DNA of 64,000 bases from Vaginisenegalia massiliensis (lineage in GTDB: Bacteria; Bacillota; Bacilli; Lactobacillales; Aerococcaceae). How positions within the stretch are numbered: position 1 is the first letter of the stretch; each line of letters starts with the position of its first letter. The notes under the pieces were generated by a model that saw nothing but the letters and a program-made list of their open reading frames with translations, was not told the DNA's origin and did no database searches. Both the position numbers and the translations under genes were made by a program. The DNA lies in contig NZ_UWPC01000005.1 in NCBI RefSeq assembly GCF_900604935.1, positions 82,219 through 146,218 on the forward strand. Direction: 5' to 3'. Shown in pieces: positions 8,074 through 17,437 of this stretch.

Positions 8074-10518
8074 TTAACCTTTTCTGGTTTTGGTTACGTT
8101 CGTTGGCAAAGTACCTGGACGACGAACCGCTTGTGGATTATTCACTTGCTCCCGTTCCACATTTTGGCGCACTTGGGCTTTCATGACAAACCGTGTCACA
8201 TCGTATTCAATACCCGCCGCCATCTCTTGGAACCGTTCATAGCCTTCAGTTTGGTATTCGGTTAAAGGATTCGTTTGCGCATAAGCCCGCAAACCAACAC
8301 CGGTCCGCAAATGATCCATCATATCGATATGGTCGGTCCATTTAGCGTCAACCACTTTCAAAATAATCACTTTTTCAAATTCCAAGATTTGTTCAGGCCC
8401 ATTCAATTGAGCTAACTTTTCATCGTAAAGATTTTCAGCCTTATCATAGATATAAGCTGTTAACTCTTTAGGACTCTTACCTTCTAGTTCAGCCATATTC
8501 ACTTGTTCTGGATTAAAGAGAGCCGATAACATAAATTCTTCTAAGCTTTCTAAATTCCAGTTCTTCTTGTCGCCTTCAGTAGCTAAGGCAACTTGCTGTT
8601 CGATTGTTCGCTTGATCATTCCTTTAACAATCGGTGTTAAAGATTCTTCCGAACGAATAATTTGTTGACGTTGATTATAGATAACTTCCCGTTGTTCACG
8701 CATAACTTCATCGTATTCAAGGACATTCTTACGTGTATCGTAGTTATTTCCTTCCACTCGTTTTTGCGCAGACTCAACCTGTTTAGATAAGAAACGGCTC
8801 TTCAAGACTAAGTCTTCGGTTTCTGCTTCGTTGGCATTTAAATTTTGCCACATAGCTTGAATACGTTCCGAACCAAAGCGACGCATCAAATCATCTTCTA
8901 AAGATAAGTAGAATTGAGAAGCACCTGGATCCCCTTGACGACCGGCCCGACCACGCAATTGATTATCAATCCGGCGTGATTCGTGACGTTCTGTACCGAT
9001 GACACATAAGCCGCCTACTTCCTTAACGCCTGATCCTAACTTGATATCGGTTCCCCGACCAGCCATGTTGGTAGCGATGGTTACCGCTCCCCGTTGACCG
9101 GCTTGCATAACGATTTCAGCTTCCTTAAAGTGGTTTTTAGCGTTGAGAACTTCGTGAGGAATGCCTTCTTGATTTAGCAAACGAGAAAGGTATTCAGATG
9201 TCTCAACAGCTACAGTACCCACTAGGACCGGTTGGCCTTGAGCATGACGTTCTTTGATATCTTTCACAACGGCTGCAAATTTAGTTTTTAAGTTTGGATA
9301 CAATAAATCCGGTGCATCCACCCGAATAACAGGTGAATTCGTTGGAATACATACTACATTCATGTTGTAGATTTCGCGGAATTCTTCTTCTTCGGTCTTA
9401 GCCGTACCTGTCATCCCACATAATTTTTCATACATACGGAAGTAGTTTTGGAAAGTGATGGTTGCCATTGTTTTAGATTCGTCTTCAATCTCTACACCTT
9501 CTTTAGCTTCAATTGCTTGGTGTAAGCCATCAGAGTAACGGCGTCCTTCCATAATCCGTCCTGTAAATGGATCGACGATTTTAACTTTACCTTCGTCCAC
9601 GACATAGTCAATATCATGTAACATGATATAGTTAGCCCGAAGCGCTTGGTCAATATGGTGAACAAGAGCGGTATTTTCAATATCATATAGGTTTGGCAAG
9701 CGGAAGACTTTCTCAGCTTTATCCACACCTAAGTCCGTTAAAGAGATACTCTTAGACGATAACTCAATCGTATAATCGTCTTCTTCCTTCAAACCTTTAA
9801 CGAAATAATCCGCCCGCGTGTAAAGAGCGGTTGATTTTTCAGCTTGTCCTGAAATAATCAATGGTGTCCGTGCTTCATCGACTAAGATTGAATCAACTTC
9901 ATCGACAACAGCATAGTAAAGCGGACGTTGAACCATTTGTTCTTGATAAACGACCATGTTATCACGTAAATAGTCGAAACCTAATTCATTATTTGTTGAA
10001 TAGGTGATGTCACAATTATAAGCTGCTCGTTTTTCAGCAGATGACATCGTATTAAGGTTTAAACCAACAGTTAAACCAAGGAAACGATACACTTCACCCA
10101 TTTCTTTTGAGTCCCGAGTAGCTAAGTAGTCATTGACTGTTACCACGTGAACCCCTTTACCTGCTAAAGCATTCAAGTATACAGGCATGGTTTCGGTTAA
10201 TGTTTTACCTTCACCAGTCTTCATTTCGGCGATGTCACCATTGTGAAGGACAAGACCCCCTTGAATTTGCACTTTATATGGGAAAAGACCTAAGACCCGA
10301 CGCGCTGCTTCACGAACAACCGCAAAAGCTTCTACCAAAATATCGTCTAACGTTTCGCCCTTTGCTAAGCGTTCTTTAAACTCTTTAGTCATACCACGTA
10401 GTTCTTCATCAGACATAGGTTTATATGTCGATTCTAACTCCATGACTTTATCAGCAATTTTACCTGTTCTCTTTAATTCAGCTTTGTCATTCTCAAAAAA
10501 CTGTTTAAGATTAACCAT
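8074..10518 (-). CDS. secA: Preprotein translocase ATPase SecA
   Basis: Motor protein that pushes preproteins through SecYEG. The 814-residue sequence has Walker A (MKTGEGKT, about 99-106), the DEAD-type motif [21 protein letters not shown] (about 205-225), the second nucleotide domain ([26 protein letters not shown]) and the helical scaffold and wing region ([13 protein letters not shown]). It ends in a basic tail (TNVTKTRKG) with no CxC...CH zinc-binding tail that many SecA proteins use to bind SecB or lipids; this fits a Gram-positive lacking SecB. Start ATG with AAAGGAG 7 bp upstream. Confidence 0.97.
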   Translation of the reverse strand: MVNLKQFFENDKAELKRTGKIADKVMELESTYKPMSDEELRGMTKEFKERLAKGETLDDILVEAFAVVREAARRVLGLFPYKVQIQGGLVLHNGDIAEMKTGEGKTLTETMPVYLNALAGKGVHVVTVNDYLATRDSKEMGEVYRFLGLTVGLNLNTMSSAEKRAAYNCDITYSTNNELGFDYLRDNMVVYQEQMVQRPLYYAVVDEVDSILVDEARTPLIISGQAEKSTALYTRADYFVKGLKEEDDYTIELSSKSISLTDLGVDKAEKVFRLPNLYDIENTALVHHIDQALRANYIMLHDIDYVVDEGKVKIVDPFTGRIMEGRRYSDGLHQAIEAKEGVEIEDESKTMATITFQNYFRMYEKLCGMTGTAKTEEEEFREIYNMNVVCIPTNSPVIRVDAPDLLYPNLKTKFAAVVKDIKERHAQGQPVLVGTVAVETSEYLSRLLNQEGIPHEVLNAKNHFKEAEIVMQAGQRGAVTIATNMAGRGTDIKLGSGVKEVGGLCVIGTERHESRRIDNQLRGRAGRQGDPGASQFYLSLEDDLMRRFGSERIQAMWQNLNANEAETEDLVLKSRFLSKQVESAQKRVEGNNYDTRKNVLEYDEVMREQREVIYNQRQQIIRSEESLTPIVKGMIKRTIEQQVALATEGDKKNWNLESLEEFMLSALFNPEQVNMAELEGKSPKELTAYIYDKAENLYDEKLAQLNGPEQILEFEKVIILKVVDAKWTDHIDMMDHLRTGVGLRAYAQTNPLTEYQTEGYERFQEMAAGIEYDVTRFVMKAQVRQNVEREQVNNPQAVRRPGTLPTNVTKTRKG

Positions 10519-10643
10519 GCTTTAACTCCTTTAATAACACTCAATTTAGTCTGAAAGCTAGTTGCTTTCATGATTTTTGGTATTCACTGATTCATTGTAA
10601 CATTATTAAATTACAATTTGAACGCTTTTCTATTGAAAGACAC

Positions 10644-10675
10644 AAAAAACCACCAAGAAAATTCAATCTTGGTGG
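10644..10675 (-). terminator. Terminator after hpf
   Basis: Arms 10650-10658 and 10667-10675 (CCACCAAGA/TCTTGGTGG) followed on the minus strand by TTTTTT. Located between hpf and secA, so secA has its own promoter. Confidence 0.85.
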
Positions 10676-10691
10676 CATTAAATTGCTTTAA

Positions 10692-11258
10692 TTATAAGGT
10701 AGCTGTCTCAATTAAGCCAAAACGTCCATCTTTACGACGATAAACAATATTGATTTCATTAGAATCTGCATCCGTGTAGATAAAGAAATCGTGACCGAGC
10801 ATATTCATCTGTAACACAGCTTCTTCTGAATCCATTGGTTTTAAATCAATGCGTTTTGATCGAACGATTTCCAATTCAGGTTCTTCGTGGATTTCAGCAT
10901 GGGGCATTTCAACTGGACTAACTTCCACATCAGCAATTCCTTCAAAGCCTTTTTCTCTAGATTTGCGATGAATTTTTGTTTTGTATTTACGGACTTGTCG
11001 TTCAAGTTTATCAACCACTAGGTCAATAGACGCATATAAATCTGGGGTTGTTTCTTCTGCCCGAAGCACTAAGAAGGATAGTGGAATGGTTACTTCAGCT
11101 TTCGCGGTCTTATCTGGGTAAACTTTCAAGTTTACATGAGCGGTCGCATCTGGCACATCTGTAAAGAATCGTTCAAGCTTACTTACTTTCTTCTCAGCAT
11201 ATTCACGAATGGCTTTGGTTACTTCGATATTTTCCCCACGAACATTGTAACTAAACAT
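10692..11258 (-). CDS. hpf: Long-form ribosome hibernation promoting factor HPF
   Basis: Binds the 30S decoding centre and pairs 70S ribosomes into inactive 100S dimers when growth stops. The 188-residue protein has the N-terminal S30AE domain (1-100; MFSYNVRGENIEVTKAIREY) and a C-terminal dimerisation domain (about 130-188; DLKPMDSEEAVLQMNMLGHDFFIYTD...VYRRKDGRFGLI), which marks the long form found in Firmicutes. It sits between comFC and secA, a common arrangement in this phylum. The 247-bp upstream gap probably holds its own stress or growth-phase promoter. Confidence 0.95.
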   Translation of the reverse strand: MFSYNVRGENIEVTKAIREYAEKKVSKLERFFTDVPDATAHVNLKVYPDKTAKAEVTIPLSFLVLRAEETTPDLYASIDLVVDKLERQVRKYKTKIHRKSREKGFEGIADVEVSPVEMPHAEIHEEPELEIVRSKRIDLKPMDSEEAVLQMNMLGHDFFIYTDADSNEINIVYRRKDGRFGLIETATL

Positions 11259-11505
11259 ACAAATCCCTCATTTCACATTGTTTTCTAACAGATATAAGGC
11301 TCACTAGCGCTAACACTTAGCTTCCGCTAGTCAATTGGTATTTAACACAGGGACTAACTAAGCGCTGAACGCCGAGAAAGCAAATATGTGTTAGTTAAAA
11401 AAGCAAAAGCTCTTTTGCTTTTTTATAGTATACCACATCCTTATAAAAATGAAAACGCAAACAACCTATTCCTATTCCAATCACATTTATGCTATTTAAT
11501 TTCCA
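11259..11505. other. Intergenic region upstream of hpf
   Basis: About 250 bp without a gene. It holds the comFC terminator (11397-11424) and, nearer hpf, a dyad ACTAGCG...CGCTAGT (about 11303-11333) within the hpf leader. I see no convincing -35/-10 pair for hpf. Confidence 0.5.
11397..11424 (-). terminator. Terminator after comFC
   Basis: A 13-bp perfect stem (AAAAAAGCAAAAG with its complement at 11412-11424) and a 2-nt loop, ending in TTTTTT on the minus strand. It is bidirectional in form. Confidence 0.85.
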
Positions 11506-12285
11506 TTAAGTCTCTCTAAAGAGACTAAAACTGATTAAATCGTCCGCCATTAAAGGGGCAGAAACAGCCGCAAACGCTTGTAAAAGACTCCTTTTCGCCC
11601 GCATCATTGTTGCCCCTGTTGTATAAACATCATCAAAAATTAAATACGGACGCTGAAGGGACAAAAGCTGTTCACGCTTAAGCTCAAAGGGAGATGCTAA
11701 TTGAAGACGTTGCTGGCGATTTTTACTAGCTTGACTTTGACCATTCCCCACATAATTCCAGGGGCAAGCATAACCAATATCCGCAACTTGTAACAATAGC
11801 TCGCAGGGATGAAAGCCTCTTTCGGCTAAATGTTGCGGCGATGAGGGCAAAACCAACCACTGATAATGGCTATATTTCTTAGCTAGATTTTGTAATTCAG
11901 AGACGACAAAGTCAGCCAAACGAGCATCGCCTCCATACTTATACGAGGCAAGCCACTGCTTCATAATTGGGTTGTATTCCAATAGAGCTTGATGACGTAA
12001 GCAAATTGCCGGCATTAGCTGACGCCAGCGATAACAATCCCAACAATAATAATGCTTATCTCCGTTTTCTTCTTGATAGATATAACCTTTTTGAAATGGG
12101 TCATCAGCAGAAGTGAATGGACGACTGCATCCCTGGCAAAATTGATCGGAAGGAGTAAGCAGCAGCTTATGGCGACTACATGTCGGACAATAATGTTGAC
12201 GATTCAAGGGGCAACAAGAGAAAATTTCTTGCCATGACAGGGAGCTACTCAAAGAATTTTGACACAAAAGGCAGGTCCTAGTCAT
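11506..12285 (-). CDS. comFC: Competence protein ComFC, phosphoribosyltransferase-like
   Basis: Late competence protein working with the ComFA helicase in DNA uptake. The 259-residue chain has N-terminal zinc-finger cysteines (CLLC near the start, CPTC and CQGC spaced as treble-clef pairs, CWDC) and a C-terminal type I phosphoribosyltransferase fold with the PRPP loop YLIFDDVYTTGATM. The start overlaps the end of comFA by 8 bp, indicating a two-gene operon. No competence-regulator box was identified. Confidence 0.92.
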   Translation of the reverse strand: MTRTCLLCQNSLSSSLSWQEIFSCCPLNRQHYCPTCSRHKLLLTPSDQFCQGCSRPFTSADDPFQKGYIYQEENGDKHYYCWDCYRWRQLMPAICLRHQALLEYNPIMKQWLASYKYGGDARLADFVVSELQNLAKKYSHYQWLVLPSSPQHLAERGFHPCELLLQVADIGYACPWNYVGNGQSQASKNRQQRLQLASPFELKREQLLSLQRPYLIFDDVYTTGATMMRAKRSLLQAFAAVSAPLMADDLISFSLFRET

Positions 12286-13669
12286 CTAATAATCCCCTTT
12301 GCCGTGCTAACTGATTCATATGCCGAATAGTTCGCCTAGCTTGCTTCATAGCCCAACTGGCTCCATAGTGTCCGAAAGCCAAGTAACCCGTTGGATAAGT
12401 CGGTTTTCGTCCTACTCGCCCAGCAATTTGTACCAAAGAAGCGGCATTAAAAATCGTATCTTCAGCCCCAATCACTAAGACTTGAGCCTGAGTAATCGTA
12501 ACACCTCTTTCAAGGATGGTCGTCGAAATCAGACCAACTAAGTCTCCTGATCTGAGCGCTTGGACCTTTTCCTTCCGCTCTGGATCACCAGCATGAACAC
12601 AAGCCCAAGTCTCCTTAAGGCCTAAGCTATCTTTCAGCCAAGCAAATAAGCTTTTTGCTAAACCGATATGAGGCATGAAAATTAACTTGGCCCCTGGCAA
12701 ACCAACAAAGTATTTCACTTGATCAAATAATCTAGATTTTTCTTGCCGTTCCTCAATCGCTTGCCGCCAATCCCCCAACCAAATAAACTGAGGTTCTACC
12801 AAAGAATGGCGATGGTAGCGGGCAGGTAATATCGACTGAATAACTTTTCCCCGTCGAACCGCCTTTAGCAAGTGGATATCCGGCGTCGCTGTCAAATAAA
12901 TACATTTTCCCTTAGGACAAATGGCGCTTGCGACAGCATCATGAAGACTGGCATCCCCGCGAAAAGGAAAAGCATCAATCTCATCCACGATTACTAAATC
13001 AAAAGCCGATTTAAAGCGCCAGAGTTGATGAGTGGTCGCCAATATTAAAGCGGCATACCCCACTTGAAAACTTTGACCGCCGTAACGGACATGTTGCGAA
13101 ACGACAGGAAAGGCTTCCTTAAAGCGCGGAGCAAGTTCCTGAATCACATCTACCCGCGGGGAAGCAAGAGCAACTCGACCCCCTTCCTGTAAGACCGCCT
13201 CAACCACAGCAAAAACCATCTCTGTCTTCCCGGCTCCAGTCACAGCTTGAACAAGATGAGGACGAGGGTCTTTCAAAGATTCAACCAGTTCTTTAGACAC
13301 TTGGGCTTGTTGAGGTGAAAGCTGACCCTGCCATGCGAGCAAAGGCCCCGCCATTATCGGAATAGGAGCTTTCTCCTTCAAGATCAGCAAGTCTTGCCCC
13401 TCAATCTGACGACCCATGACTAGGCAATTAAGACAATAATAGCGTTCTTTCTCAGTAGAAGTCCTGGGCAAACATGCAAAGCTTTGGCGTTGACGATTTC
13501 CACAACGCTGACATCTTAAGTGATTCCCCCGGCGTTCGATCATAGGCTGACAAGTAAAGGCCTGCCAGAAAGAGTCATTCAATTGACTGGGCGTTAGACC
13601 ATTCATTTGGGCAAGCTTTATGACTTCCGGACGACTTAAAACCATGCCATTGAAACAAGCATAGTCCAT
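12278..13669 (-). CDS. comFA: Competence DNA helicase ComFA
   Basis: Superfamily 2 ATPase that helps pull single-stranded DNA into the cytoplasm during transformation. Motifs in order: a four-cysteine zinc finger (CQRC and CLNC), Walker A (AVTGAGKTEMVF), Walker B VIVDEIDAFPF (ComFA proteins usually read DEVDAFP), motif III LTATPD, and motif VI QIAGRVGRKPTYPTG. The frame opens with ATG AAG ATG; the GGAGGG site is 6 bp before the second ATG, so that start is preferred, giving 463 residues. Confidence 0.93.
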   Translation of the reverse strand: MDYACFNGMVLSRPEVIKLAQMNGLTPSQLNDSFWQAFTCQPMIERRGNHLRCQRCGNRQRQSFACLPRTSTEKERYYCLNCLVMGRQIEGQDLLILKEKAPIPIMAGPLLAWQGQLSPQQAQVSKELVESLKDPRPHLVQAVTGAGKTEMVFAVVEAVLQEGGRVALASPRVDVIQELAPRFKEAFPVVSQHVRYGGQSFQVGYAALILATTHQLWRFKSAFDLVIVDEIDAFPFRGDASLHDAVASAICPKGKCIYLTATPDIHLLKAVRRGKVIQSILPARYHRHSLVEPQFIWLGDWRQAIEERQEKSRLFDQVKYFVGLPGAKLIFMPHIGLAKSLFAWLKDSLGLKETWACVHAGDPERKEKVQALRSGDLVGLISTTILERGVTITQAQVLVIGAEDTIFNAASLVQIAGRVGRKPTYPTGYLAFGHYGASWAMKQARRTIRHMNQLARQRGLLDD

Positions 13670-13740
13670 CTTCATCCCTCCTTTAGTTTAACTACACCAA
13701 AACGAGAGAGAGAGCATTTTTATGATTTTCAAAAGCAACA

Positions 13741-13779
13741 AAAAGACACCCCAAAAGCCAAGTAAGCTAAAAGGGTGTG
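13741..13779 (-). terminator. Probable terminator after degV
   Basis: Minus-strand ACACCC and GGGTGT arms with an inner AGC/GCT stem, followed by CTTTTTG. Weaker than the other terminators here. Confidence 0.5.
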
Positions 13780-13799
13780 AGACTGCGGACGATTTTATA

Positions 13800-14675
13800 T
13801 TAAAAATGTAAGGGAGCCTGCGGAATCGTGGCCATCCCCTTTGAACGAATTCCGGTATGCGTTCCCACAACCGGACCAAATTCACTAAAGATGACTTTTT
13901 GTCCAGGATAGTTAAACAAAATTTCATCGGCTACCCGCTGAATTTCTGATTCATCCTGCGCATGAGCAAAACCAATAGTGACCCCATAAGGATACTGTTC
14001 AATGGCTTGTTTAGCCAATTCTTTCCAACGACTATAAACTTTCTTGTTGGTGCGGATTTTCTCAAAGACGACAATTTGACCTTCTTGATTAAAATACAAG
14101 AGGGGGCGAATCTTTAACAAGCCACCAATCAAGGCACCAGCCGCACTCAAACGGCCACCTTTGACTAAATTATCTAAGTCTTCCACCATTAGATAGATGC
14201 GGGACTCTTGAATGACCCAAGTTAACTTCTCGACCATCAGATCCATAGGCATCCCCAATTGAATCATCTTAAGAGCTTGGTTAACAACGTCTTCCATAAC
14301 AACTGAAGCTCCTTTAGAGTCCAAGGCAACTAAGGTCATCCGATCCTGGTATTCCTCAAAAATCATCCGAGCTGTTTGATAAGCTCCACTTATTCCCGAA
14401 GAAAGAAAAATACCAATCACAGCTTCGTAACCCTGATCCTTGATTTGATCTAAGACCTGATAATAAGCGGCGGGCGAGGGTTGCGAGGTTGTAGGTAAGA
14501 CTTCTTGATCTTGTAATAATTGATAAAAAGCTGCCTTTTCATGATCTGTGGTCAAATCAGGCAGAATTTGTCCATTACTCAAATGAACAGATAAACTAAG
14601 TTGAAAGACATCCGGATGTTGAGCCGTTTTAGGACTCAAATAGGCGGTGCTATCAACAAGGATGGCCGTTTTCAT
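13800..14675 (-). CDS. DegV family fatty-acid-binding protein
   Basis: DegV-fold proteins bind a fatty acid; related FakB proteins present it to the FakA kinase for phospholipid synthesis. The 291-residue chain opens with the conserved ILVDSTA, has TTSQPSPAAYY (about 61-71) and the lipid-head-group contact region SSGISGAYQTARM (about 94-106), and a C-terminal domain with GPVVGTHTGIRSKG. Family length is 280-290, so it is complete. It is a single-gene unit ahead of comFA; no fakA is visible, so FakB activity is inferred only from the family. Confidence 0.9.
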   Translation of the reverse strand: MKTAILVDSTAYLSPKTAQHPDVFQLSLSVHLSNGQILPDLTTDHEKAAFYQLLQDQEVLPTTSQPSPAAYYQVLDQIKDQGYEAVIGIFLSSGISGAYQTARMIFEEYQDRMTLVALDSKGASVVMEDVVNQALKMIQLGMPMDLMVEKLTWVIQESRIYLMVEDLDNLVKGGRLSAAGALIGGLLKIRPLLYFNQEGQIVVFEKIRTNKKVYSRWKELAKQAIEQYPYGVTIGFAHAQDESEIQRVADEILFNYPGQKVIFSEFGPVVGTHTGIRSKGMATIPQAPLHF

Positions 14676-14797
14676 AAAAATCTCCTTCTAACTTGTCATA
14701 ACTAAACTATATATGATTTACATGCAAAAAATGAACACTAGGCATTATAACAAAAAAGCTTGGTTCTGTCTTGTCCCTATACGTCTAGTCGTTCAAT

Positions 14798-14806
14798 TGT
14801 TATAAT
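14798..14806 (+). promoter_or_regulatory. Extended -10 promoter of yigZ
   Basis: TGTTATAAT lies 34 bp before the yigZ start. A matching -35 is not clear, which is common for extended -10 promoters. Confidence 0.5.
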
Positions 14807-14839
14807 TAACTCAATTGAAACAACTAGAAAGGATGCATC

Positions 14840-15508
14840 ATGGATTACATCAAATTGGCCCAGGCTATCGATTATGAAATCGAGATAAAAAAATCACGCT
14901 TTATTTGTTATCTCTTCCCAATAGCCGATGAAGCAGATTTTAATGATCAACTTGCCAAACTTCGCAAACAACATCCTAAAGCCAGTCACCATTGCTCAGC
15001 TATGATCCTAGATATCCATGGCCAAGTTTATCGAACAAGTGATGATGGCGAACCAGGTGGTACGGCTGGCATTCCCATGTTAGAGGTCTTAAACCACCAT
15101 CATCTACGTCAGATAGGTGCCGTAGTCGTTCGTTACTTTGGCGGTACCAAACTAGGAACTGGCGGCCTCATTCGAGCTTATAGTCAAAGCGTTAGCCAAT
15201 GTCTCGCACAAGCTTACGAACAAAGAGTGATTGTTCACAGCCGTCAACAAACAGTCTTAACGGTAGGTATGTCCTATAAACAAGTGGATTCAGTCCGCTA
15301 TTTTATCGATCAAAGTCCCTTGGCTGTTCATCTTTTAGACTGCCAGTATGCCGATACGGTAGTCTTCAAACTCACCATCCAAGATGACCAATGTCAGAAA
15401 CTAATTGAGCAACTCACCGACCAATTTCATGCTAGCCTAACCATCCTAGAACTAGGCCATCAGCAACTTGATATTCCTCTTAATTCACCCATCATAAAAG
15501 AAAACTAG
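14840..15508 (+). CDS. yigZ: YigZ/IMPACT family protein
   Basis: Conserved protein related to the N-terminal domain of eukaryotic IMPACT; bacterial members are linked to translation but their reaction is not known. The 222-residue protein has the signature TSDDGEPGGTAGIPML (about 72-87) and VVVRYFGGTKLGTGGL (about 96-111) in the first domain and a C-terminal ferredoxin-like domain (DUF1949). Start ATG has GAAAGGATG 5-8 bp upstream. It is one of few plus-strand genes in this part and converges on tagO; the stop codon lies inside the shared terminator hairpin. Confidence 0.9.
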   Translation: MDYIKLAQAIDYEIEIKKSRFICYLFPIADEADFNDQLAKLRKQHPKASHHCSAMILDIHGQVYRTSDDGEPGGTAGIPMLEVLNHHHLRQIGAVVVRYFGGTKLGTGGLIRAYSQSVSQCLAQAYEQRVIVHSRQQTVLTVGMSYKQVDSVRYFIDQSPLAVHLLDCQYADTVVFKLTIQDDQCQKLIEQLTDQFHASLTILELGHQQLDIPLNSPIIKEN

Positions 15509-15541
15509 CCGGCTTACCCTTTGGGCTTGCCGGCTAGTTTT
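15501..15541. terminator. Bidirectional terminator inside the ends of yigZ and tagO
   Basis: A perfect 13-bp stem AAAACTAGCCGGC/GCCGGCTAGTTTT (15501-15513 and 15529-15541) has a 15-nt loop. It overlaps the yigZ stop codon and the last codons of tagO, and has T-tracts in both directions. Confidence 0.85.
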
Positions 15542-16554
15542 GCCATTATTACAACAAGCCCAATAAGCATAACGCCCACAAGGAGCAAAATCTCTTGTCG
15601 CCATTGATTAAACACTTGAATAAAGAGAGCCAATAGCGAAAACACCATGGTAATACCCAACATAGCCCACACTACCTGACTTTCCTTTAAGCCTAAACGT
15701 AGCAACCGGTGATGTAAGTGTTCTTGATCTGCCCGAACCGGTGATTGACCTTTTAAAATACGTCGAAAAGCAGCATAAAACGCATCAAATAAGGGAACAA
15801 CATAGAGAATAACCGGCAACAACAAGGAGAAAAACGATGCGTTCTTCAGATTTGAAACGGTTAGCGTGGCATACATAAAACCAATAAAGAGAGCCCCGGT
15901 ATCTCCTAAATAGATTTTAGCCGGACACCAGTTAAAGGGTAAGAAACCAATAATAGCGGCCACCAATAAGATCAGCATGGCCAAAAAAGAAAAACGAATA
16001 GATAAACTGAAGAAATAGGTGGTAATAATTAAAGTCACAAGCGATGTCATAGACAAACTAGCCGCTAAACCATCAATCCCATCTAAGAGATTAATGGCAT
16101 TGGTTACAAAGAAAATCCAAGCAATCGTTAAAAGATAGGAGATTAAATTAAACATCCAAGGTGACACCTCGGGTAACAAAGTAGTTGAAAATTGAATATC
16201 CCCCATAAAGTAAATAATATGAGCCCCTAATAAAATCCCTACTGACTTTTGCCAAGGTCGCAATTCCCAAATATCGTCAGCAAGACCGACTAGCAAGACA
16301 CAAGAGGCCGCCAAAAAGATTGACCACTGTTCTAGCGTAAACAAATTAAAAGGCATTAGCCAAGCCGACCCCAGCCAAAAACTAAGATACAAGGCAACCC
16401 CACCAAAGCTGGGCACCCGCTCTTGATCCGGCTTAAGTTTATGGGGATCACGATCTAGCCACCGATAGCGTTTAGCTAACTTAACTAGGCTGGCTGTTAG
16501 GAAAAAAGAGAGTCCCGCTGTTACTAGAAAAGGCATAATAAATTCAGCTAGCAT
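15514..16554 (-). CDS. tagO: Undecaprenyl-phosphate GlcNAc-1-phosphate transferase (TagO/WecA family)
   Basis: Membrane enzyme that moves GlcNAc-1-phosphate from UDP-GlcNAc to undecaprenyl phosphate, the first step of teichoic acid or other secondary wall polymers. The 346-residue protein has about ten hydrophobic segments and MraY-family motifs: VPSFGG (about 48-53), the DD pair in GLADDIW, TNAINLLDGIDGLAA, IYLGDTGALFIGF and the cytoplasmic HLHHRLL loop. Start ATG follows GAAGGAGG. It probably forms one transcript with pncB and nadE upstream. Confidence 0.93.
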   Translation of the reverse strand: MLAEFIMPFLVTAGLSFFLTASLVKLAKRYRWLDRDPHKLKPDQERVPSFGGVALYLSFWLGSAWLMPFNLFTLEQWSIFLAASCVLLVGLADDIWELRPWQKSVGILLGAHIIYFMGDIQFSTTLLPEVSPWMFNLISYLLTIAWIFFVTNAINLLDGIDGLAASLSMTSLVTLIITTYFFSLSIRFSFLAMLILLVAAIIGFLPFNWCPAKIYLGDTGALFIGFMYATLTVSNLKNASFFSLLLPVILYVVPLFDAFYAAFRRILKGQSPVRADQEHLHHRLLRLGLKESQVVWAMLGITMVFSLLALFIQVFNQWRQEILLLVGVMLIGLVVIMAKLAGKPKG

Positions 16555-16592
16555 CTTTCTCCTCCTTCAAGTCATCCTTTATGTTTAAGTTT

Positions 16593-17423
16593 CTACTTAC
16601 GCCAAAAATCATCAAAAACCGTGATAGGTAGGTGGCGCTTATGTTGGCTTCTCAAATACCAAGTTTCAATTTTATTAGCAGCCTCTTCCGACACCGATTT
16701 GCCTTCTAGATAATCATCTATCGCTTGATAAGTTACACCTAAAGCCGTTTCGTCAGCTAACATCGGCCGGTCATCTTCTAAATCGGCAGTAGGAATCTTT
16801 TGATATAGAGCGGCTGGCGCTCCTAGATGTTGTAACATAGCAGCCCCTTGCCGTTTATTTAACCGCCATAAAGGCACAATATCTGCTGCCCCATCGCCAA
16901 ATTTTGTATAAAAGCCCGTCACACTTTCAGCAGCATGATCCGTTCCAATAACCGCCCCTTGTTGCTGCCCGGCAATTGCAAACTGGGCAATCATCCGCTG
17001 CCTAGCTTTAATATTTCCTCGATTAAAATCACTAACTGCTTGCCCTTCTTGAATTAATTCAGCCACCATAGCATCAGTCGCCGCTTTAATATTCACTTCG
17101 ACCACTTGATCGGGTTGGATAAAAGCTAGGGCCGCTTGGGCATCCGCTTCATCAGCTTGCTGTCCATAAGGAAGACGAACCGCAATAAAACGATAGTCTG
17201 CTTGTGGCTGTTCCTGCCTTAATTCTTCTACCGCCATCTGGGCCAATCGTCCCGCTAGGGTAGAATCCTGTCCCCCAGAAATACCCAAAATATAACTTTT
17301 TAAAAAAGGATGAGCTAACAAATAGGCCTTCATAAAATCGATCGATCGCCGTATCTCTTCTTGGGGATCAATCTGACTTTGCACCTTAAGTTCTTGAATG
17401 ATTTGAGCTTGTAAAGGGCGCAT
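16593..17423 (-). CDS. nadE: NAD synthetase (ammonia-dependent)
   Basis: Converts nicotinate adenine dinucleotide to NAD using ATP and ammonia, the last step of NAD synthesis. The 276-residue size and absence of an N-terminal amidase domain indicate the ammonia-dependent form. The ATP pyrophosphatase P-loop [15 protein letters not shown] (about 48-62), the [27 protein letters not shown] stretch (in pieces) and the C-terminal KRHLP are typical. It lies 14 bp after pncB, so the two NAD-salvage genes are co-transcribed. Confidence 0.95.
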   Translation of the reverse strand: MRPLQAQIIQELKVQSQIDPQEEIRRSIDFMKAYLLAHPFLKSYILGISGGQDSTLAGRLAQMAVEELRQEQPQADYRFIAVRLPYGQQADEADAQAALAFIQPDQVVEVNIKAATDAMVAELIQEGQAVSDFNRGNIKARQRMIAQFAIAGQQQGAVIGTDHAAESVTGFYTKFGDGAADIVPLWRLNKRQGAAMLQHLGAPAALYQKIPTADLEDDRPMLADETALGVTYQAIDDYLEGKSVSEEAANKIETWYLRSQHKRHLPITVFDDFWRK

Positions 17424-17437
17424 GACGTCTTCCTTTC

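Noticed and set aside
10674..10688. TGGCATTAAATTGC resembling a sigma-54 -24/-12 promoter
   Set aside because: The GG to GC spacing is 9 instead of 10 bases, and it lies inside the hpf stop/terminator region with no gene to drive.
13688..13927. 79-codon frame on the minus strand at the 3' end of degV
   Set aside because: It overlaps degV in another frame, has no ribosome-binding site and an unlikely composition.
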